A DNA stretch of 64,000 nucleotides, taken from positions 25,510,172 to 25,574,171 of the forward strand of contig JAQMRL010000003.1 in NCBI GenBank assembly GCA_035578175.1, read 5' to 3'. The position numbers and the translations under genes were made by a program. Below, in pieces: positions 58,601 through 64,000 of this stretch; positions within the stretch are counted from its first letter, which is position 1, and each line of letters opens with the position of its first letter. This stretch comes from Catonia carolina. Lineage: Eukaryota; Arthropoda; Insecta; Hemiptera; Achilidae. The notes under the pieces are model-generated. The model was not told the DNA's origin. It worked only from the letters and a program-made list of their open reading frames with translations, and did no database searches.

Positions 58601-61600
58601 CCTCATCCCCAATTCTATTGTTCAGGAGCATCTTCTTCTGCCCTCGATTAAGGCTTCATCCGCAACACCTCTAGGAAGCTACAACGACAATAGAATGGAT
58701 TATTCATTTCCCAGCATTAATTCCATCTATGCTACGTCGCATCCGCCGAAAGTACTACGGAACCTGCCATTCCACGGCTACGTTTAATTACAGATAGCCC
58801 TACTGACCTCTTCTTCTATGTAGTCCGCCCGTCACCGAAACTGAATCCCACATTAAATACAAAAATAAATTAAAAACAAAGGCCGTACATAATAACATTT
58901 AAAAGAGCCGTAAAAAAGGCCACTGACACATTTTAAATTTAAAGAGCCGTAAAAAAAGGCCGTACATATGTAGGCCGCCTTACATATGTAAGGCCGCTAC
59001 ACTCACATTTAAAAGAGCCGCTATTTGTTAAAATTAAAGTTTACACACACACACTCTTCGTTTAACATTTTTCTGAAGTACCCCGCCCCTTTAAATTTTT
59101 ACGAGCGATCGGTTGGTTACCCCCAAGGTATCACCTTCATCAAATCTTCAACACGGATTCGATTCAGAGGAGAAATAGTACAGTCAAATACCACCAGGCG
59201 TGCTTCTGAAGTTCATTTTGTTCGGATCTACAACCATGTGTGCATTAGTTACCAGCCTACCCTCGTATAAAACTACTGAGCTTTTTCTATCTAATGACAC
59301 ATCCTTTTTACATTGTTTTCATTGATTTATTTTTTGTGAATTTAAAAAAAAATTACCCCACAAGTTTTTAGCCCCAGAAATGTTATTTTCGGTACTGAAG
59401 ACCAAATAACGTTTTTTAGAGATTCGTTTGGGTTTTGCGTTTTACCCAATAAACCTTTCTCTAACAATTTTATCGTTTTAAAATATTTTTAAAATTTTAA
59501 TCAAGTTTTAAAATCGGGCTTTATGTATTGTATTACAGTTTTATCTATATGAAAATGTTTTTGTGGTCATAAAATACTGTGAACAATTATGTAAAACAAG
59601 TAATTGAAAGAATAATGATGTCGTTTATATTGACACAGTTGAAAAAAGGACTCACCCGTTTTATTCTATTGTAAAACCTTCATGCCCACATGTCTCCCGT
59701 GTTTTGGCAAAAGGATGTAGGCCCTATGTAAAAAAATCGGTTTTTTTATTTACGATTCTAAGTTAATTTTTGCGCTCATTTCAAAAATCCTATTGCCAAG
59801 TCTGTACGAGTTATAGTTTTCAAGATACAATGATGGCAGAAAGCTGAATGTACGTCTATTTTGAGAAATTTTAGAGGCAAAATGGTGTATGGGTTAATAA
59901 ATTGGTAATTAAAGGTTGGCACAAAGATGTATGATTTCTTTTCACCATTTTTCCTTTCTGAAAACATTGAAAACCCAATTGCTATAAAACGGGAATATGA
60001 TGTATGTGCGATTAATACGTTTTACTTTAGTAAACTGTGTTGTTAAAATAGTTTTATTCAATGGTAAAAGGGGTTAAATGGCTTATGCTTCTTTTTTGTA
60101 TGTTTATAATCATTTGCATTTAGAGAAAGGCACACGGCAGAAGGATGTATGCGCAAATAATACCTTTTGTCTATGAAATGCTGAAAATCAACTATCCAAA
60201 AAAAACATAGAAAAAGGAGTATACCATATTTTACATTATGTTTACTGCTGCTCGTGAACAGTCATTCTATAAGGCAAAGAAAAGTGTATGAACTTAATAC
60301 TCCGTTTTGCCGCTCATACACAATGAGATTTTGTTTTGGTGTTAGTTTCAGATTATGTCCAACCTTAGGCTGTATATTCATACAGCCTAAGGTAATCTAT
60401 TCATGCTATTCTATTCTTCTATTCAAACTAAGGCAAAAAGGGGTGTTCAGTATTACAATAGTTTCAAATACCGCGCGCCGTCGAATCTTCCAGAATAAAT
60501 CCTTCCCGCGCGAATACATCCGTAATATTGATTCTGCATCGATTACTTCATCAATTAGTTCCACGCATGTGTGATCCTTGACCACGTGGCGCGCTCTCCG
60601 CCAATAGCAAAATTAGATTAATTTTCCGAGCTCTCTCCGCCATTGTTCCTTCTTCCCGAATCTCTCCTTCACTTCCAGTCAAACCAGCTAACTGTGCGGT
60701 TGTGTTTCAACGGACGCTCGCAGCCCCTAGAGCTGGCGTCACTTGCATCTAACGCGTTGGTTATACCAACCTCATGTCGCCGGTAATATACATTAATTAC
60801 GGCCCCAAGCAGCGAAGCTTTTTATTGTGAACGCGCTTCCATTTGTGTAACGAACTATTCATGGTATTTATTCAATTAATTACCGGACTTTGTGCAATCT
60901 GTGCTATCTTGCGTCTCGAACTTGTAAACCCCTATTCTAACTGCAGTTATCCGAGTGTTAACAGTGCTTTATGTGTATTCTTAACGTGCCTTCGTTTATT
61001 GTGTGAAATCTGTACAGATCTAGTCGAACATTCAGTGGTTTTCTACAACGGCGTCAACGAAACGAAGCATCCTGGGAAATCTACGCACTCAAAATCGAGT
61101 AAGTTCTGTTAAACTCTTTAATAATTGCAGTGTTATTCCCTATATATGTTCCTGTCTATCCTCCAACTTTCTCTATTCCTTAACGAGCAAAGCGTTACGC
61201 CTAATGTGCGCGTCGAAGTCACATCGCGTCTTTGTTTCCAGGTGGTAATCGATCCCACCACTTTAACGAACCAAGCAGATGTAGGAATCATACCATTTGA
61301 TTACCGCATCGCACAAGGGGTAAATGGACTTTACAGCTTTTTGCCAATATAGACTGCGTTTGATGCAATTAATGAAATGGTTGTAAACAGTGGGTACACC
61401 TTTCTGCCATAGTTTCACTTATTTTTTTGGATATTTTCCCATTAAGGCAAAATGGTTTAACTAAGTTTTTAGGATTTTAACAACATTTTTACAAATTTTT
61501 GACTATGTAGTCATAAACAGAACATTAAAAACTATAACCATCCATAAAGTACTCAATTAGAAAGTCATTTACAACAAAACGGCCGCAATTTAAACTTTGA

Positions 61601-61932
61601 ATGCAATTTCTGAAAAGTTGTGTTTTTGGGATACACCTTTTTGCCCTTTTAGGGGAGATGTTGACACACCACAGCTCTGCCTCCAGAAATTCATCTCTAC
61701 CGCTTTTAGGCGATCCTTCGGGCGCTTAGTCAATACCCACATTTCCGCACTATAGGTACACACACTCTCCAGGATAACATGATAAATATTTATGAATTAA
61801 AGTTTGATAACATTTTATTTTATTATTTTGCAGATTTTGTGAAACCGATATGTTTGGAGTATGGAAAACTTTTACAAGAGGATCATGCTGGTAAAGATCT
61901 AGTAGTTGCTGGATGGGGATACCTAAATTCTA
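46604..61932 (+). CDS. S1 serine protease paralogue, copy 2 (five exons, 3' exon beyond window)
   Basis: Exons are 46604-46658, 50388-50561, 55471-55567, 56901-57082 and 61834-61932, with lengths and phases identical to copy 1 (55, 174, 97, 182, 99 nt). The protein has the signal peptide, NRIVGG activation site, catalytic His (TAAHC) and catalytic Asp (NDIALI); the Ser exon must lie beyond 64000. Sequence after exon 5, once a Helitron is removed, matches intron 5 of copy 1, so the gene continues. No frame break is seen in these exons. Substitutions relative to copy 1 include FFF for FFL before CGG, a Met in place of Leu at the exon 3/4 junction, and LQED for LKED in exon 5. Intron 3 is only 1.3 kb. 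Confidence 0.87.
47720..48790 (-). mobile_element. Decayed LINE ORF2 remnant in intron 1 of copy 2
   Basis: Paralogue of 18745-19560. The minus frame 47966-47781 keeps SKRERPRKTRRGGVMRAMEA and RNLEEGDWRN. Frame-broken elsewhere; about 200 bp longer than in copy 1 near 47960-48170. Confidence 0.65.
48800..49045 (+). mobile_element. LINE C-terminal fragment, intron 1 of copy 2
   Basis: Paralogue of 19565-19815 with few differences, in the same orientation, opposite to the larger LINE remnant beside it. Confidence 0.6.
49391..49823 (+). mobile_element. 5'-truncated LINE with GCAAAAAACTA target duplication
   Basis: 433 bp flanked by GCAAAAAACTA at 49380-49390 and 49824-49834. The unoccupied site in copy 1 is near 20147 (GCAAGAAACTA). 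It encodes [51 protein letters not shown] and GRPRKRW, and ends in (GAA)n. Same broad family as 1-560. Inserted after the gene duplication. Confidence 0.92.
49925..50325 (+). repeat. Interspersed repeat family X, intron 1 of copy 2
   Basis: Paralogue of the end of 20330-20915 with the same 3' end. The start is missing and a short AAACTTTTTAAATCGATTTAAATG segment is repeated. Confidence 0.75.
50388..50561 (+). CDS. Copy 2 exon 2: prosegment and activation site
   Basis: 174 nt between tcttttag and gtaaaat. It has the [16 protein letters not shown] motif; the residue before YNRIVGG is Arg where copy 1 has His. Confidence 0.9.
50803..50879 (-). mobile_element. 77-bp LINE 3' tail with CAGTCATT target duplication
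   Basis: CAGTCATT lies at 50795-50802 and 50880-50887; copy 1 has one CAGTCATT here (about 21359). The complement reads AAAATAGCCATGATGGTCGC and ends in (GAA)n. An extreme 5' truncation. Confidence 0.85.
51590..52080 (-). repeat. AT-rich interspersed repeat (family Y), intron 2 of copy 2
   Basis: Paralogue of 22430-22910; the CATAAAAACAGTTTG box and GGCCAGTC are retained. Confidence 0.5.
52834..54409. mobile_element. 1.58-kb insertion of unclear class in intron 2 of copy 2
   Basis: Copy 1 reads AATAACTGGTATACTGGTGT without it (23668-23690). The insert begins TGTAACGTC and ends GAGGGGGAGGTGA, a polypurine-like run; ACTGGT flanks both sides. It contains an isolated B-box-like CCCGGGTTCGATTCCCG at 53472 and T-rich sequence, without a convincing ORF. 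It may be an incomplete LTR element. Confidence 0.6.
54853..55030 (+). mobile_element. tRNA-derived SINE inside the TIR element (copy 2)
   Basis: Paralogue of 24143-24293: GCGTAGTGGTTAGCGCATAG and ACCAGGTTCGATTCCTGGTC form good A and B boxes with a T-arm-like palindrome. Confidence 0.7.
55050..55130. repeat. CACATGACACA-type microsatellite (copy 2)
   Basis: Longer version of 24320-24385, with several ACACATGACACA units. Confidence 0.6.
55471..55567 (+). CDS. Copy 2 exon 3: catalytic His
   Basis: 97 nt between a T-tract/tag acceptor and gtaag. It encodes [20 protein letters not shown] and DDPDLRN, with the catalytic His. Confidence 0.9.
56140..56350 (+). mobile_element. gypsy-type pol remnant: integrase zinc-binding end
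   Basis: GIRKVLKILNESFYLYYIYK, LIKRLLITWILCQKCKYSNQ and RPSQVISIDFL match the H2C2 region and start of the core of gypsy integrases; the first Cys of the CxxC is changed. It occupies the intron-3 position where copy 1 has the RNase H end. Confidence 0.75.
56901..57082 (+). CDS. Copy 2 exon 4: catalytic Asp
   Basis: 182 nt between gttaatttag and gtaagtgt. It encodes [17 protein letters not shown] through RYNDIALIRTKL. Confidence 0.9.
57139..57314 (-). mobile_element. tRNA-derived SINE (family A), intron 4 of copy 2
   Basis: Paralogue of 38549-38725 with the same ATAAATTAT duplication (57130-57138, 57315-57323). Inserted before the gene duplication. Confidence 0.85.
57574..59267 (-). mobile_element. 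mariner-type element, decayed, intron 4 of copy 2
   Basis: Paralogue of 38975-39961 with the same ends and minus-strand transposase remains, split by a LINE insertion at 58472-59165. Inserted before the gene duplication. Confidence 0.8.
58472..59165 (+). mobile_element. 5'-truncated LINE with AGAGGAGAAAT target duplication
   Basis: 694 bp flanked by AGAGGAGAAAT at 58461-58471 and 59166-59176, inside the mariner remnant; copy 1 has the unoccupied site at about 39865. The frame 58497-58787 starts with the LYASPVWWPLLSPTNKRNFC block of an ORF2 C-terminus, then ALQRRILRAISNFHYLIPNS. A later part has repeated AAAGAGCCGTAAAAAAGGCC units (58900-58990). Confidence 0.88.
60363..60392. other. Perfect 13-bp stem hairpin
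   Basis: CCTTAGGCTGTAT (60363-60375), loop ATTC, ATACAGCCTAAGG (60380-60392). Inside the TIR element, just before its GC-rich core. Confidence 0.85.
60465..61345. other. GC- and CpG-rich core of the TIR element
   Basis: Clearly richer in G+C and CpG than its surroundings (GCGCGCCG, CCGCGCGAAT, ACGTGGCGCGCTCTCCGCCA). It contains a splice-like pattern (AATCGAGTAAGTTCTG at 61093 and TTTGTTTCCAGGTGG at 61233). Only short open frames. It may be a captured promoter/first exon, or an embedded LTR; the sequence does not decide. Confidence 0.4.
61658..61790 (-). mobile_element. LINE post-RT scrap ahead of exon 5 (copy 2)
   Basis: Paralogue of 40365-40492. The 1964-bp TIR element ends exactly where it starts. 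Confidence 0.65.
61834..61932 (+). CDS. Copy 2 exon 5
   Basis: 99 nt between ttttgcag and gtaagaag. It encodes [20 protein letters not shown] and [11 protein letters not shown] Helitron begins 17 bp after the exon (61949). Confidence 0.9.
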
Positions 61933-61948
61933 GTAAGAAGCAACTTTA

Positions 61949-63606
61949 TCTTCTATATATATAAAGCTGAGTGTAGCGGTGTTTATCCGGAAGTTCTAAC
62001 CTATAAGGAGGCCTTGTAGCGAAAAAATGATAATCGTTTTTGTTCCTCGCCTCCTGAAACCCCCAGGAAAAATAAAAAATCCGGGGTGCGACCACTATGG
62101 GGCTCAAAAAACTAAAACTTATAAACTTAAAACTTAAAACTAATAAACTTAAAAAACTCCTTAAAGGCTAGAGATATCGAACTCGGACTTTTTTTAATCG
62201 ATTTCTCGACCCAGAAAACATAGAGTCCGTAAGACTTCAATTAGCTTGAGTACTATAGCACAAGAGTATTACTTAAAGACATTTTACAATATTTTTCAAT
62301 TTTGATGTCACTACGTAAAGGGTAATAACACACAATGTGAAAGTACCGTTATGCCTATTATTGTATGTATGACAATCCCTCATTGTCACCCCGCCTACAC
62401 AATCGCATTGTTCCAGTCAGTCTTCGGACAACAGTCTTACTGTGCAGTTGCATTTTCGTTGTTTGCTACTGCTATAGTTGTTACCGCAGCGTATCATTGA
62501 AATAAACAGTTCTTTTAAGAACTAAACCTTTTATATAAGTGGCAACCTGTTTTGCATTGCTATATTTGTTACCATAGCGTATTATTCAAAATATAAACAG
62601 TTCTTTTAAGAACTAAACTAATATTAATTTAAGTATAATATCAGAGTGTTTAGGCCTACTGATATTGTAAGGACCATTTTGTTTTGCAATACAAAGTGGA
62701 TCTCAAGGTCCTGACTCGATAAACCAGGTCGTTTACCATTAGTTTAAACAGTCATCATCATAATATTATATCATCCGTATTTTTAAAACTTTATTATATA
62801 TATTTTTTAGAACTGTCATTTACCGTTAGATTACAAATGGCTGCTCATATATTACCTTTATCCGAATCTGCTGTTGACGAGCTCAAGAATAACGATTTAT
62901 TTATCTAAAGATCACGTAAGCAAATTTAATGAAATTTTGTCAGCACACACGGAGTTGCAACCGCAAGAAGCTCTGTTAATGTGGAATCTCATCGAGGATA
63001 TAATTCCCATTCCCAGAAATTACAAACATATCCAGCTACTACCTTCCAAAGCCACAGAACATATTACGCACTGAATCTGTACCTATTATGACGGAAATAT
63101 TATTCATGTATATGACAGCTTAAACCCAAATAAAAATTTCAAAATGTCTGACCAACAACTCAGTTTTCTTTTCGCTTTATTTCCCCACAAACCTTCCATT
63201 GATTATGAAGATTGTCAACAGCAGCAAAATTGGACTGATTGTGGGATTTTTTCTATTGCATTTGCAGTTTCTATCGCGTTGGGCATGAACCCATCTGATC
63301 AAATTTTCAAAATATCGTCAATGCGAACTCACCTAAAGTTCATTTTTGGGATTGATTTACGTACTTCCTGCTTTTCGCACGGGTAGTTATATGTTCCATG
63401 TTCGAGGGTTAGCGATAAAAACAATTTAAACATTATAGCGCCTACATGACAAACTAAAAATATTGTTTATAGATAGTCCTTACATTAAATCCTTCCACTA
63501 ACCCTTAAAAATTTAAGAACCAACAAATTTTTGTATTTAATATACATTTAACATAATCTCAATATGTTTTTCCATAACGTGCAACGAAGCGCACGGGTCC
63601 CGCTAG
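61949..63606 (+). mobile_element. Helitron (1658 bp) carrying a cysteine protease fragment
   Basis: Begins TCTTCTATATATATAAAGCT (5' TC) and ends GGGTCCCGCTAG (3' CTAG), preceded by a hairpin CGTGC (63578-63582) / GCACG (63591-63595). Inserted between A and T without target duplication: copy 1 at 40644-40660 reads AACTTTATTAATTTAT, exactly the two flanks joined. No Rep/helicase ORF, so non-autonomous. It lies 16 bp after the exon 5 donor of protease copy 2. Confidence 0.92.
62837..63386 (+). pseudogene. Decayed Ulp1/SENP-like (C48) cysteine protease in the Helitron
   Basis: Ulp1-type proteases cleave ubiquitin-like modifiers. The ATG at 62837 opens a short frame (MAAHILPLSESAVDELKNND) that ends at a TAA near 62906; the next frame (LSKDHVSKFNEIL...) continues to a TGA at 63072-63074 after EHITH, then GNIIHVYDSL and NWTDCGIFSIAFAV to 63386. 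Catalytic elements can be placed: His before the TGA (at the usual HW position), Asp in VYDSL, Gln in QQQQNW and Cys in TDCGIF. One frameshift and one stop inactivate it. Recognised by motif, not by search. Confidence 0.72.
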
Positions 63607-64000
63607 TTAATTTATATAGTTATACTGGTTGTGCAAAATGTCATGGGATACCTTAATAAATAATTACAACTAGAGATTAATACTTAAACTTTTAAAGTAT
63701 TTAAACTATATATGTAATTCATTAAGAAATCTTCCAGTTATGGGAAGTTGACTGTGGAGATACTACAGGTTTAAAAACTTTGACCTTTTAGGGCTTTGAC
63801 CTCAATATAATATAGGGCCTAATATTAGATTTTTTATGTTTGTGATTTGTTGCTAGTTATAGGATGCAATAATCTTAAATAATACATTTCAATCACTATC
63901 AATAGGGTTACCTACCTTAGTAAAAATATCAAAACCTATTATCATAATCATAGAACAGCTTTTCGTCATAAATTTGGAAAGAAAAACAGATGGAATTTTG

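Larger units (their letters stand above)
59694..61657. mobile_element. 1964-bp TIR element with ATGT target duplication, intron 4 of copy 2
   Basis: ATGT lies at 59690-59693 and 61658-61661; copy 1 has a single ATCT at the site. Ends are inverted and imperfect: CTCCCGTGTTTTGGCAAAAG and the complement CTCCCCTAAAAGGGCAAAAA (18 of the first 26 bases match). GGCAAAAAGGTGTA-like words recur inside. No transposase is visible, so it is non-autonomous. Superfamily not determined; a 4-bp duplication is compatible with Academ or Chapaev types. Confidence 0.75.
56473..64000 (+). repeat. Segmental duplication, copy 2 side (3' half)
   Basis: Paralogue of 37882 to about 41030. It contains three insertions missing from copy 1: 58472-59165 (LINE), 59694-61657 (TIR element) and 61949-63606 (Helitron). 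The last segment, 63607-64000, is intron 5 and matches 40642 to about 41030. Confidence 0.85.

Noticed and set aside
60843..61352. Two short ORFs in the GC-rich block as host genes
   Set aside because: Neither has a recognisable domain; they are probably open by chance in GC-richer DNA, although a captured exon cannot be excluded.
61933..64000. Last exon of protease copy 2
   Set aside because: No GDSGGP coding sequence is found; the sequence still matches the beginning of intron 5 of copy 1 at the window end.

Overview
The window is a stretch of insect nuclear DNA: AT-rich, with split genes using GT-AG introns, tRNA-derived SINEs, and many kinds of transposable element (RTE, other LINEs, BEL/Pao, gypsy, mariner/Tc1, Helitron). 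The repeat load suggests a large insect genome; cockroach/termite, stick-insect or hemipteran lineages would all fit, and the sequence alone does not decide between them. There is no prokaryotic gene organisation, rRNA gene or CRISPR array.

The only host genes are a tandem array of three secreted S1 (trypsin-like) serine protease paralogues, all on + and all with the same exon phases. Copy 0 enters from the left edge (last three exons at 1165-1346, 4253-4351, 10308-10624). Copy 1 is complete in six exons (17604-42442) and encodes 306 aa: signal peptide, short two-cysteine prosegment, RIVGG activation site, His100/Asp156/Ser252 triad and an S1-pocket Asp. Copy 2 (46604-61932) has five exons and runs off the right edge before its Ser exon. 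Copies 1 and 2 come from a recent segmental duplication that includes introns and upstream DNA; copy 0 is more diverged.

Nearly everything else is mobile DNA in the introns and intergenic spaces. Because copies 1 and 2 are paralogous, one often preserves the empty site of an insertion in the other, so several insertions can be bounded to the base. In copy 1 these are an intact RTE-type LINE (25170-28531), a SINE inserted into that LINE's own target duplication (28545-28744), and a young BEL/Pao element with identical LTRs (29445-35649). Together with other repeats they stretch intron 3 to 13.5 kb, against 1.3 kb in copy 2. In copy 2 they are two 5'-truncated LINEs (49391-49823, 58472-59165), a 77-bp LINE tail (50803-50879), a 1.6-kb insert of unclear class (52834-54409), a 1964-bp terminal-inverted-repeat element with a GC-rich core and 4-bp target duplication (59694-61657), and a 1658-bp Helitron carrying a decayed Ulp1/SENP-like (C48) cysteine protease (61949-63606). 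Elements shared by both copies (18.7-19.8 kb and 47.7-49.0 kb; the inverted-repeat element ending just before exon 3; the intron-4 mariner and SINE) were inserted before the duplication.

The left part (1-17.6 kb) holds copy 0 plus a Tc1-like element with a nested MITE, a mariner with a SINE in its 3' end, LINE fragments on the minus strand, a 777-bp TIR element and AT-rich repeat families. All identifications rest on motif reading by eye; no database search was run.
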